A stretch of 64,000 bases of DNA from Sediminibacterium sp. TEGAF015 (GTDB lineage: Bacteria > Bacteroidota > Bacteroidia > Chitinophagales > Chitinophagaceae), in assembly GCF_025997995.1 (NCBI RefSeq), contig NZ_AP026683.1:2480501-2544500 (forward strand). Direction: 5' to 3'. Shown here piece after piece: positions 32,090 to 42,252 of the stretch; position 1 is the stretch's first letter; the number at the start of each line of letters is the position of its first letter. Both the position numbers and the translations under genes were made by a program. A model generated the notes under the pieces. That model saw only the letters and a program-made list of their open reading frames with translations, had not been told where the DNA came from and made no database searches.

Positions 32090-33013
32090 ATGTCTTTAGT
32101 TGTTGTAGGATCCATGGCTTTTGATGCTATTGAGACCCCTTTTGGTAAGAGTGATAAGATTATTGGAGGCGCTGGCACCTATATTGCCTGGTGTGCGTCC
32201 AATTATACACCCGTAAAACAGATTTCTGTGGTGGGTGGTGATTTCCCACAGGAAGAATTGGATAGCCTTACTGAAAGAAATGTAGACCTGGAAGGGGTTC
32301 AAATTAAAAAGGATGAAAAGACTTTTTTCTGGAGCGGCCGCTACCATATGGACATGAATACCCGCGACACGCTGGACACCCAGCTGAATGTTTTGGGAGA
32401 CTTCCAGCCTGTTGTCCCAGATAGTTATCAGGATTGTGAGTTTTTGATGCTCGGCAATTTGGCTCCCTCCGTACAAAGAAGTGTGATAGAGCAGTTGAAA
32501 AACAGACCAAAGCTGATTGTAATGGATACCATGAATTTCTGGATGGAAATTGCCATGGACGACCTGAAACAAACATTGGCGATGGTAGACTTACTGATGG
32601 TAAATGATAGTGAAGCCCGTGAATTAAGTGGCGAGTATTCTTTGGTAAAAGCTGCGGCCAAAATCATGAAAATGGGCCCTAAATATTTAATTATTAAGAA
32701 AGGAGAGCACGGCGCGCTATTATTCCACGGCAATCAGGTATTTTTTGCACCGGCTCTACCATTGGAAGAGGTGTTTGATCCAACAGGCGCCGGAGATACA
32801 TTTGCCGGAGGATTTATCGGGCATATTGCTAAAACCAAAGACATTTCATTCGAGAACATGAAAACAGCCATCATCGTTGGAAGTGCAATGGCTTCTTTCT
32901 GTGTAGAAAAATTCGGAACCCAGCGCTTGAGAGAAATCAATAAGGCAGATATTGATGCCAGACTGGATGAGTTTGTACAATTGGTAAATTTTGATATTGA
33001 GTTGGGAAATTAA
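32090..33013 (+). CDS. PfkB family carbohydrate/nucleoside kinase
   Basis: 307 residues of the ribokinase fold. The N-terminal GGAGTYIAWCASN and the C-terminal signature DPTGAGDTFAGGFIGH, with the catalytic aspartate in GAGD, are clear. MVNDSEARELSGE and IIKKGEHGALLF are also conserved. It phosphorylates a sugar or nucleoside using ATP. The substrate lid does not match ribokinase or fructokinase closely, so the substrate is open. The gene is divergent from the paa operon, with an intrinsic terminator about 110 bases downstream. Confidence 0.92.
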   Translation: MSLVVVGSMAFDAIETPFGKSDKIIGGAGTYIAWCASNYTPVKQISVVGGDFPQEELDSLTERNVDLEGVQIKKDEKTFFWSGRYHMDMNTRDTLDTQLNVLGDFQPVVPDSYQDCEFLMLGNLAPSVQRSVIEQLKNRPKLIVMDTMNFWMEIAMDDLKQTLAMVDLLMVNDSEARELSGEYSLVKAAAKIMKMGPKYLIIKKGEHGALLFHGNQVFFAPALPLEEVFDPTGAGDTFAGGFIGHIAKTKDISFENMKTAIIVGSAMASFCVEKFGTQRLREINKADIDARLDEFVQLVNFDIELGN

Positions 33014-33123
33014 TCGAAAGATTGTAAATTCGTTTGAATGAGCACAATTAAAAACATAAAACGTAACAAAAAACCACGCTAAGCGGAAGGTGTTTGTATG
33101 TTTATGTATGAATCATATTAACG

Positions 33124-33151
33124 GGCCTTCCAAATTTGGAAGGCCTTTTTT
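33124..33151 (+). terminator. Intrinsic terminator in the asd leader
   Basis: GGCCTTCCAAA and TTTGGAAGGCC (33124-33145) form a perfect 11-pair inverted repeat with no unpaired spacer, followed by six T. It lies about 110 bases after the PfkB stop and 39 bases before the asd ATG. It may simply end the PfkB transcript, or it could attenuate asd. Confidence 0.85.
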
Positions 33152-33174
33152 ATTTAACCAAAACCCCGAAAGGG

Positions 33175-33180
33175 AAGGAG
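33175..33180 (+). promoter_or_regulatory. Strong Shine-Dalgarno site AAGGAG before asd
   Basis: AAGGAG lies nine bases before ATG 33190, inside GGGAAGGAG. Bacteroidota genes rarely use such a strong anti-16S match, and most starts in this window lack one. It decides the asd start. Confidence 0.6.
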
Positions 33181-33189
33181 AATCAACCA

Positions 33190-34179
33190 ATGAAAGTAGC
33201 TGTTGTTGGCGCAACGGGTTTAGTAGGAACCAAAATGTTGCAGGTATTAGCAGAAAGAAATTTTCCGGTAACTGAAATTGTACCGGTGGCATCTGAAAGA
33301 TCCGTAGGTAAGGAAGTGAGCTTTAAAGGGAAAAATTATACAGTAGTTAGTATGGCAGATGGTATTGCTGCAAAACCTGCAGTAGCTATTTTTTCTGCTG
33401 GAGGTGGTACTTCTTTAGAGTGGGCTCCTCAATATGCAGCTGCAGGTATTAAAGTAATTGATAACTCTTCTGCCTGGAGAATGGATCCCACAAAGAAGCT
33501 GGTTGTTCCTGAGGTAAATGCATCTGCCTTAACTGCTGAAGATTTTATCATTGCCAATCCCAATTGTTCTACCATTCAGATGGTGGTAGCTTTACAGCCA
33601 CTCCATGAAAAATATGGCATCAGGCGTGTTGTGGTAAGTACCTATCAAAGTGTAACTGGTACTGGTAAAAAAGCGGTAGACCAATTGTTTAATGAGCGCA
33701 AAGGAGTGGAAGGTGAAATGGCTTATAAATACTCGATTGATTTAAATGTAATTCCACAGATTGATGTTTTTCTTGACAATGGATATACTAAGGAAGAAAT
33801 GAAGATGGTGCTGGAGACCAAGAAAATCATGCAGGATGATTCTATTCGCGTAACAGCTACTACTGTTCGTATTCCAGTTATTGGAGGTCATAGCGAATCC
33901 GTAAATATTGAATTTGAAAATGAATTTGATGTTACTGAGGTAAAAGCGTTATTGGCTGCTGCTCCGGGGGTTATTGTTCAGGATGATTTGGCTAATCAGA
34001 TTTATCCAATGCCTTTATGGGCACATGAAAAAGATGAGGTTTTTGTAGGTAGAATCCGAAGAGATGAAACCCAGGACAAGACCTTGAATATGTGGATTGT
34101 AAGTGACAACCTAAGAAAGGGAGCTGCTACCAATGCAGTACAAATTGCCGAATACATGTTGGCCAATGGCTTATTGTAA
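33190..34179 (+). CDS. asd: Aspartate-semialdehyde dehydrogenase
   Basis: 329 residues from ATG 33190 (MKVAVVGATGLVGTKML). The frame opens at 33136, but that extension overlaps the terminator hairpin. The NADP-binding GATGLVG is at the N-terminus, the catalytic cysteine is in NPNCSTIQM and the histidine base in IGGHSESVN. It reduces aspartyl phosphate to the semialdehyde for lysine, threonine, methionine and cell-wall diaminopimelate. It is followed after ten bases by a lipoprotein gene, so both may be on one transcript. Confidence 0.97.
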   Translation: MKVAVVGATGLVGTKMLQVLAERNFPVTEIVPVASERSVGKEVSFKGKNYTVVSMADGIAAKPAVAIFSAGGGTSLEWAPQYAAAGIKVIDNSSAWRMDPTKKLVVPEVNASALTAEDFIIANPNCSTIQMVVALQPLHEKYGIRRVVVSTYQSVTGTGKKAVDQLFNERKGVEGEMAYKYSIDLNVIPQIDVFLDNGYTKEEMKMVLETKKIMQDDSIRVTATTVRIPVIGGHSESVNIEFENEFDVTEVKALLAAAPGVIVQDDLANQIYPMPLWAHEKDEVFVGRIRRDETQDKTLNMWIVSDNLRKGAATNAVQIAEYMLANGLL

Positions 34180-34189
34180 TTTTTAAAGG

Positions 34190-35008
34190 ATGAATCTATT
34201 TAGATTATTATGTTTATGCCTGCTGGTAGTATTTGTGGGTTGCGGACCCCGTTTGTTTACTTATCAAACAAGTGAATCAAGAAACACAACAAAAATTACT
34301 GGTGAACAGTTCTATCAGCAGGCCATGACAATGCAATGGAAGCAAAGGGATTCTCTTGCGCTTGAAGCTGTAGTGGCTGGAAATATCCCTTCATTTTTAA
34401 GAAAGGCAGAAGCAATTCATGTAAGTGTACTGGATTCTACAACTGGCAAAATAAATAAGGCAACCTTTTTTGTAATGCCAGATTACCTGAGTATTGGAAC
34501 GGATGATAACTGGGCCAGAATTCCGCTTACACCCATCACTGCACAGATTATTGCAGATAGTTTCCATTGTTTTCTACCAACACGTAAAATGGTGTATGAT
34601 ATTCATGCGGCTGCCAAAGTAAAGCTGGCACCTGTGCCCATGTATATTTATCGCGACAGTTCAATAACCATGTGGCAACACCATTTAATAATTGAAGGTC
34701 AGCGAAAAGGTCAAAAGGGCTTAATCAGTGGCATCAAAAAAGATATTGTGATTTCCGATCTGCTTTCGCGCTCTCCAAAGCAGCATCGGGTGGCTATTTA
34801 TGGCTGGCATCAGTTGAATGGAAAACCAATACAACCCTTGTATACAGGTCATGTAGACTGGTATGTAGACTACAGTCACGGTATCCGGCTGGTATCACGA
34901 AAAATAAAAGTAAATGGGAAATGGATGGATTATACTGAAGTGATGAATCATCCTGTTTTAAGAAAATTACTCTCTGATGAAGCTTTTTCAGATGTAGTTA
35001 GATATTGA
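34190..35008 (+). CDS. Conserved lipoprotein of unknown function
   Basis: 272 residues. A lipoprotein signal (MNLFRLLCLCLLVVFVGC) places the acylated cysteine at 18. The mature protein has a conserved-looking block YGWHQLNGKPIQPLYTGH followed by DWYVDYSHGIRLVSRKI near residues 203-243, where the His, Trp, Tyr, Asp and Ser-His-Gly residues look functional, as in an enzyme active site. FVMPDYLSIG lies earlier. I have seen this YSHG-type motif only in uncharacterised bacterial proteins, so no function is assigned. It sits between asd and another small lipoprotein gene. Confidence 0.8.
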   Translation: MNLFRLLCLCLLVVFVGCGPRLFTYQTSESRNTTKITGEQFYQQAMTMQWKQRDSLALEAVVAGNIPSFLRKAEAIHVSVLDSTTGKINKATFFVMPDYLSIGTDDNWARIPLTPITAQIIADSFHCFLPTRKMVYDIHAAAKVKLAPVPMYIYRDSSITMWQHHLIIEGQRKGQKGLISGIKKDIVISDLLSRSPKQHRVAIYGWHQLNGKPIQPLYTGHVDWYVDYSHGIRLVSRKIKVNGKWMDYTEVMNHPVLRKLLSDEAFSDVVRY

Positions 35009-35040
35009 TTATTTTAGAGAAACTTTACACTCTATTATTT

Positions 35041-35523
35041 ATGCGAGCATTCATCTATCTCTTAGGTTTCTTTTTTGTTATTAGTTGCCATAATCAATCG
35101 CAGAATGCTGTGGTAAAGACAGACACAGTGGTTATTAAGCCGGATACCATTTCAGAAAATCGCATGAATCCTTCCACTAAACCAGTAGCTTCCTATGCTG
35201 TTCCTGTAGACGATGGTGTGGGCAATGCCAATAACTGGAAATTTGCAGTAAATGTTTATGAGACTTCTAAAACTTTTGAATACAAAGTTCATATTCAATA
35301 CAAAGAGATAAGGTCAACTGAAGTTATCCAAATTCCTGATTTTAATATCTTACCTGTAGTTTCTATAGAGAAAGGTAAAATTCCAATGTCTTGTATTATA
35401 GGATTCAATGATGCAAAGGGGAACTTCAAATCCTATATAGAAGTAAGCGTTTCCAACAATCAGTTGAAATTCAAAAAAATAAATAATTATAAAGTGCGTA
35501 AGTATAGCGCCCCAGTTAATTAA
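35041..35523 (+). CDS. Small lipoprotein of unknown function
   Basis: 160 residues from ATG 35041. An upstream TTG frame to 35005 overlaps the previous gene and is less likely. The signal MRAFIYLLGFFFVISC puts the lipid cysteine at residue 16. The mature protein has a threonine/valine-rich linker (VKTDTVVIKPDTIS) and a beta-rich domain (NNWKFAVNVYETSKTFEYKVHIQYKE). No family is recognised. It ends tail-to-tail with the DUF2461 gene, overlapping by four bases. Confidence 0.75.
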   Translation: MRAFIYLLGFFFVISCHNQSQNAVVKTDTVVIKPDTISENRMNPSTKPVASYAVPVDDGVGNANNWKFAVNVYETSKTFEYKVHIQYKEIRSTEVIQIPDFNILPVVSIEKGKIPMSCIIGFNDAKGNFKSYIEVSVSNNQLKFKKINNYKVRKYSAPVN

Positions 35524-36190
35524 TCTTCCATTGCCCTATTCAGAAACTGCAGTAAAGGTTTCATGGTTGCGAATGCGGTAATGATTTTTTTAATCAATCC
35601 CTCTTCCGTCAACTCTGCATCACTAATAGGTACAGAAACGATAAAATTTTTGAGTTTTATGTATTCAATAGCCGGATTGTCTTTTTCGTAGCCCTTAGGT
35701 TCTCTGATAAGCGACATTCCTTCTTCTCTGGATAAATTGCCAAATAGCTTTTTGAAACTTTTATTACTAAGAATGCCCTTAAATTCTTCCCAGTTATAAT
35801 CTATTTCCTGTCTTACTTTCTTAATCTGATCAGGTTCTCCTCCATACAAACCACCTCCAATAAAGCTTTTGCCTCCTGGTTCACAGTGAAAATAATAGCC
35901 CGCCATCCAGGATTTTTTCCCCCCTTTTACAAAGTAGGCAGCCATATTGGTTTTGTAAGGATTCTTGTTTTTACTGAAACGTACATCGCGATTAATTCTG
36001 AAAATACAATCCTTATAAGTCAATAAAGAAAGTTCAGGGTCAAATGCATTTACTTTGGCCAATATGCCATTCACCAATTCTATGAAATCGTCTTTTGCCA
36101 GATCATAAGCAGATCTGTTTTCGTTGAACCATTCACGGCTATTGTTCTTTTTTAACTGGGTTAAAAATTGGAGTGTTTTTTTGTTCAGCA

Positions 36191-36191
<1 letters not shown>
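35520..36191 (-). CDS. DUF2461 domain protein (TIGR02453 family)
   Basis: 223 residues, the usual length. Motifs of the family are FLTQLKKNNSREWFNENR, FRINRDVRFSKNKNPYKTNM and AGYYFHCEPGGKSFIGGGLY, with an LIREPKGYEKDNP stretch later. The function is unknown; the protein is soluble and conserved in many bacteria and some fungi. Its start codon shares one base with the ligA stop (TAATG), so it is translationally coupled to ligA. That hints at a role linked to DNA metabolism, though this is only context. Confidence 0.93.
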
Positions 36192-38338
<2,147 letters not shown>

Positions 38339-38385
38339 TGTACTAACTACGCAATTGCCGGAGATTACTCCAAACGCTTGGCCAT

Positions 38386-39096
38386 ATGAAGAAAAATTCC
38401 GTTAAAGCGGTACATAGTTTAGTGGATACCTATCCCAAAGTACCGCTAACAGTGGACTGTGTCATTTTTGGTTTTGAAGAGAGTAAGCTGAAAGTCTTAC
38501 TTATCAAAAGCGATTTATCCATTTACGAGGGTAAACTATCACTACTGGGAGATTTCGTTAAAAATAACGAAGACTTGGATGATGCGGCTTACAGAATCCT
38601 CAAAGAAAGGACAGGAATGACCAATGTTTTCTTAGACCAGGTAAAAGTATTTGGCAAGCCTGACAGACATCCTGGCGGCAGGGTTATTACGATTGCCTAC
38701 TGCTCACTTCTAAATATTCAGCACCATGCTTTAAATATTCATGAAAATGAGTTGGATTGGTACGATTATGATTCGCTGGAAGACATGGCTTTTGATCATA
38801 AGCAGATTGTAGACGAGTGCCATAGCTGGTTACAAAAAAGAATTCAGGAACATCCTTTAGGATTTAATTTGTTGCCAGACAAGTTCTCTCTTCGTGAATT
38901 GCAAAATTTATATGAAGCTATTCTTGGCGTTTCATTAGATAGAAGAAATTTCCGTAAAAAATTCGCTTCAATGGATTTGCTAATTGATACCAATGAGATG
39001 GAACAGGATGTATCTCACAGACCCGGAAAACTATACCAGTTCAATTTTAATAAGTACGAGAAAAAGAAAAGAAAGTGGATAGGAATTGATTTTTAG
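38386..39096 (+). CDS. NUDIX-type transcriptional regulator (NrtR/AraR-like)
   Basis: 236 residues. The N-terminal NUDIX domain (VDCVIFGFEESKLKVLLIKSD, then GDFVKNNEDLDDAAYRILKERTG) has a degenerate Nudix box lacking the catalytic RExxEE glutamates, as in ligand-sensing regulators of the NrtR and AraR group. The C-terminal winged helix is FSLRELQNLYEAILGVSLDRRNFRKK. Such proteins sense ADP-ribose or arabinose and control NAD or sugar genes. Its target is not evident here, although it is divergent from NAD-dependent ligA, which makes an NAD-related role worth testing. Confidence 0.88.
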   Translation: MKKNSVKAVHSLVDTYPKVPLTVDCVIFGFEESKLKVLLIKSDLSIYEGKLSLLGDFVKNNEDLDDAAYRILKERTGMTNVFLDQVKVFGKPDRHPGGRVITIAYCSLLNIQHHALNIHENELDWYDYDSLEDMAFDHKQIVDECHSWLQKRIQEHPLGFNLLPDKFSLRELQNLYEAILGVSLDRRNFRKKFASMDLLIDTNEMEQDVSHRPGKLYQFNFNKYEKKKRKWIGIDF

Positions 39097-39139
39097 CAAA
39101 TCTGCTAATGTTCCTTTACTTTTACTTAAACAGTTTGGT

Positions 39140-40015
39140 ATGTTATATTCAATGACTGGTTACGGCAGAGCAGAACAAGCTATCGGGGATAAGAATTTTT
39201 TAGTTGAGCTAAAATCTTTAAACGGAAAGCAATTTGATTTGCGGCTGAATATTCCTGCTTTGTTGAAACCCTATGAATTTGATGTAAGGAACTTATTGAA
39301 TGAAGGGTTGCAAAGAGGTAGTGTTGAATGTAATATCACTATTAAACTAAATGGAGCCAACAAGCCTGTAACTATTAATACAGATTTGGCTAAAGCCTAT
39401 TTTCAACCTGTAGCACAACTGGCGAACGAGCTGGGACTAGCAACGGGAGATATTCTCAGTACCATATTGAAACTGCCAGATGTAATTACTCCATCTACTG
39501 AAATGTTATCTGAGGCTGAATGGGCTCATTTTGAAAGCTTATTAAAAGAAGCGATTGCTCAACTAAATAATCATAGAAAGGAAGAGGGCAAATCTATAGA
39601 AGCCGATTTATTGGTAAGGTTAAAAAACATAGAAGAGCAGCAACAGTTGATTACCCAGCTAGAACCACTTCGCAGAACTAAAATAAAAGAGGGTTTAATG
39701 AAAGTGTTGGAAGAAAATGTGGGTAAAGAAAACTATGATCCTAATAGAATGGAGCAGGAATTAATATATTATATTGAAAAAATAGATATTAGTGAGGAAC
39801 AGGTACGCCTGAATAATCACTGTACCTATTTTAGAACGGTAATGAATGAGCCGGGCCTTTCAAAGGGGAAAAAGTTATCTTTTATATTGCAGGAGTTTGG
39901 AAGAGAAATTAATACCACTGGCTCTAAGGCATACGATGCCACCATGCAAAAGGCTGTTATTTTAATGAAAGACGAGCTGGAGAAGGCAAAAGAGCAAATT
40001 TTGAATGTTTTATAG
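39140..40015 (+). CDS. YicC family endoribonuclease
   Basis: 291 residues from ATG 39140 (MLYSMTGYGRAEQ), the canonical beginning; the frame extends to 39086 but overlaps the previous gene. Typical motifs are SMTGYGRA, ELKSLNGKQFDLRL, DPNRMEQELIYYIEKIDISEE and GKKLSFILQEFGREINTTGSKA. YicC proteins are endoribonucleases, and E. coli YicC promotes decay of the RyhB small RNA. The 3' end overlaps the upstream frame of gldH. Its Bacteroidota role is not established. Confidence 0.95.
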   Translation: MLYSMTGYGRAEQAIGDKNFLVELKSLNGKQFDLRLNIPALLKPYEFDVRNLLNEGLQRGSVECNITIKLNGANKPVTINTDLAKAYFQPVAQLANELGLATGDILSTILKLPDVITPSTEMLSEAEWAHFESLLKEAIAQLNNHRKEEGKSIEADLLVRLKNIEEQQQLITQLEPLRRTKIKEGLMKVLEENVGKENYDPNRMEQELIYYIEKIDISEEQVRLNNHCTYFRTVMNEPGLSKGKKLSFILQEFGREINTTGSKAYDATMQKAVILMKDELEKAKEQILNVL

Positions 40016-40030
40016 AAGCGTCACAGTCTG

Positions 40031-40038
40031 TATCTTTG
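40031..40038 (+). promoter_or_regulatory. -7 promoter box TATCTTTG for gldH
   Basis: This is an exact TAnnTTTG match 16 bases after the yicC stop. It lies five bases before ATG 40044, implying a nearly leaderless gldH transcript. Confidence 0.55.
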
Positions 40039-40043
40039 ATAAA

Positions 40044-40517
40044 ATGTATTCAGTGAAAACTTTTCTGGCAGCAGGTCTGGTATTCATTCTTTTGAGCAGT
40101 TGTCAATCGAATGGTGTATTTGAAAAAGTAGCTTTTTTTCAGAAACACGAATGGGAGTCAAAGTATCAGCCTGATTTTCAGTTTGCCGTTACTGATACTA
40201 ATGCACTTTATCATATTTATGCAGTTATAAGACACGAAGACGCTTATCGTTATAATAATCTCTGGGTTCAGTTTTCTACTCAATCGCCTGGAGAATCAGC
40301 AAAAAAGCAACTACTCAATTTACGCCTGGCAGACAATCGCAGAGGCTGGCTGGGCTCTGGCATGGACGATGTTTTTGATCATCGTATCCGACTTACACAG
40401 GCTCCTATAAAATTAAAGTCAGGAACATACAGCTTTAAACTGCAGCAGGCAATGCGTGAAGATCCTTTGCCTAATATGTTAAATGCAGGAGTGCGGGTAG
40501 AAAAAGTTGCCAAATGA
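40044..40517 (+). CDS. gldH: Gliding motility lipoprotein GldH
   Basis: 157 residues from ATG 40044. The lipoprotein signal MYSVKTFLAAGLVFILLSSC puts the lipid cysteine at residue 20. The GldH core is present: FEKVAFFQKHEW, YHIYAVIRHEDAYRYNNLWVQ, SPGESAKKQLLNLRLAD, WLGSGMDDVFDHR and the tail AGVRVEKV. GldH is a periplasmic lipoprotein required for gliding in Flavobacterium johnsoniae. In flavobacteria it lies near ricT and holB, but here those genes are 8 kb away. Its stop overlaps the histidine kinase start (ATGA), so motility and this two-component system may be linked. Confidence 0.93.
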   Translation: MYSVKTFLAAGLVFILLSSCQSNGVFEKVAFFQKHEWESKYQPDFQFAVTDTNALYHIYAVIRHEDAYRYNNLWVQFSTQSPGESAKKQLLNLRLADNRRGWLGSGMDDVFDHRIRLTQAPIKLKSGTYSFKLQQAMREDPLPNMLNAGVRVEKVAK

Positions 40518-41488
40518 AAACGCTAAAGCCACCCAAACTGGGGTTTGTCACATTTGTGTATTGGTTTCTGCTCTTATACATGATTGCAGCGCTTGCTTGG
40601 TGGTTTATTGCACTGGAAAAACAAAATGGCATTTTAGCGGAAATAAGAATCTCAGAAATTTATAAAGATGATCCGGAGTACATTTCCAAGCTTACTAAAA
40701 TTGAAGAGCTTCGAAAGAGAAAAACGGCTCAATACATTGGTGAAGGACTCACCTTTCTTGCTTTAATATTGGTTGGTGCCGTATATGTTTATCGCGCTAC
40801 TCGTCGTCAACTTAAGTTTTCTGCTCAGCAACAGAATTTCATGATGGCAATTACGCATGAATTAAAAACACCTATTGCTGTTGCTCAGTTAAATTTAGAA
40901 ACTTTACAAAAACGAAAACTTGAGGAGGAAAAACAACAGAAGTTAATTGCAAATACTTTACAGGAGGCCAATAGATTGAACGCATTATGCAATAATATTT
41001 TATTTACCTCTCAGTTAGACGCAGGTGGATATAAGGTAAATTTTCAGCAAGTCAATTTTACAGATATCGCAGAGACCTGTGTAGATGATTGTAAAAGTAG
41101 ATTCCCTGAAAGAGAAATTACTGATGCAATAGAAGAAAATATATTTATTGAAGGAGATTCTTTTTTGTTACAAATGTTGCTCAATAATTTATTGGAAAAT
41201 GCAGTAAAATATGCGCCTAAAAACCAACCGATTCATGTTACGTTGGTGAAGAATGGAAATAAAATTTGTTTGGCTATTGCAGACTTGGGGCCTGGTATTT
41301 TGGAAAGTGAAAAAACACAGATTTTTGATAAATTTTACCGGAGTGGAAGTGAGAATACCAGAAAGGCACAAGGAACAGGATTAGGATTGTATTTGTGCAA
41401 AAAAATTGTTGAAACGCATAATGGCTACATTTCTGTGACAGATAATCAGCCAAATGGCAGTATTTTTAAGGTCTCATTTAAATCCTGA
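40514..41488 (+). CDS. Sensor histidine kinase
   Basis: 324 residues. Two membrane helices (about 14-34 and 79-94) flank a short periplasmic loop of about 45 residues. The phospho-acceptor H115 is in AITHELKTPIAV. ATPase motifs are NNLLENAVKYAPKN, DLGPGI and GTGLGLYLCKKI. A HAMP domain is absent. It overlaps gldH by four bases upstream and is two bases from its cognate response regulator downstream. The small sensor loop gives no clue to the signal; coupling with gldH suggests an envelope cue. Confidence 0.95.
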   Translation: MKTLKPPKLGFVTFVYWFLLLYMIAALAWWFIALEKQNGILAEIRISEIYKDDPEYISKLTKIEELRKRKTAQYIGEGLTFLALILVGAVYVYRATRRQLKFSAQQQNFMMAITHELKTPIAVAQLNLETLQKRKLEEEKQQKLIANTLQEANRLNALCNNILFTSQLDAGGYKVNFQQVNFTDIAETCVDDCKSRFPEREITDAIEENIFIEGDSFLLQMLLNNLLENAVKYAPKNQPIHVTLVKNGNKICLAIADLGPGILESEKTQIFDKFYRSGSENTRKAQGTGLGLYLCKKIVETHNGYISVTDNQPNGSIFKVSFKS

Positions 41489-41490
41489 TA

Positions 41491-42195
41491 ATGGCAATTG
41501 AAAAAGCAAATATTCTCATTGTTGAAGATGAATTGAATTTGCATGAAGCCTTAAAGCTTAACCTGGAAATGGAAGGTTATGAAGTTACTTCAGCTTTTGA
41601 TGGTAATGAAGCATTAAAAAAAGTGGAAAATGCCTATTTCGATTTAATCATCATGGATATTATGCTTCCTGAATTAGATGGAATTAGTGTAACGGAGAGC
41701 ATTCGTGTTCACAATAACGAAGTTCCTATCCTAATGCTAAGTGCAAAAAATGCTCCGGCAGACAAAGTGCTCGGATTAAAAAAAGGGGCAGATGATTATT
41801 TAACTAAACCCTTTAATCTGGATGAACTCTTGATAAGAGTTTCTAAACTAATTGAAAAAAATAAACGCCTGCAGGTTAAAGAATCAGTTGGAGATCAATA
41901 TAAATTTGGTAACAATCTGATTGATTTTAAAGCACAGGATGCCATTACCTGGAATGGTCAGCGAGTGGATTTGAGCAAGAAAGAAGCCATGCTGCTTAAA
42001 CTCCTGATAGAAAATAAGGGGGATGTGGTTACTCGTGAGAAGATTTTACAGGTAGTTTGGGGGTACAATGTATATCCTACTACCAGAACCATCGATAATT
42101 TTATCCTAAGCTTCAGAAAGTATTTTGAAGAAGACAGTCGAAACCCGGTTTATTTTCATTCTGTACGTGGGGTTGGATATAAGTACACAGATTAA
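41491..42195 (+). CDS. OmpR family response regulator
   Basis: 234 residues. The receiver has the acidic pair E12/D13, phospho-acceptor D56 (LIIMDIMLPELDG) and the lysine in YLTKPFNLDEL. The C-terminal winged helix (VDLSKKEAMLLKLLIENKGDVVTREKIL, then RTIDNFILSFRKYFE) is of the OmpR/PhoB type. It is paired with the kinase two bases upstream. Its targets are unknown; no repeated operator pattern was noticed around it. Confidence 0.96.
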   Translation: MAIEKANILIVEDELNLHEALKLNLEMEGYEVTSAFDGNEALKKVENAYFDLIIMDIMLPELDGISVTESIRVHNNEVPILMLSAKNAPADKVLGLKKGADDYLTKPFNLDELLIRVSKLIEKNKRLQVKESVGDQYKFGNNLIDFKAQDAITWNGQRVDLSKKEAMLLKLLIENKGDVVTREKILQVVWGYNVYPTTRTIDNFILSFRKYFEEDSRNPVYFHSVRGVGYKYTD

Positions 42196-42252
42196 TTTAA
42201 TTGGCAATAATCGGATCGGTTTTTTCGTTAATGGGGATACAAAATCGTACCC

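Noticed and set aside
32096..32940. Several long minus-strand frames across the PfkB gene
   Set aside because: The plus-strand frame has clear ribokinase signatures throughout; the opposite frames have no recognisable domains and are codon shadows.
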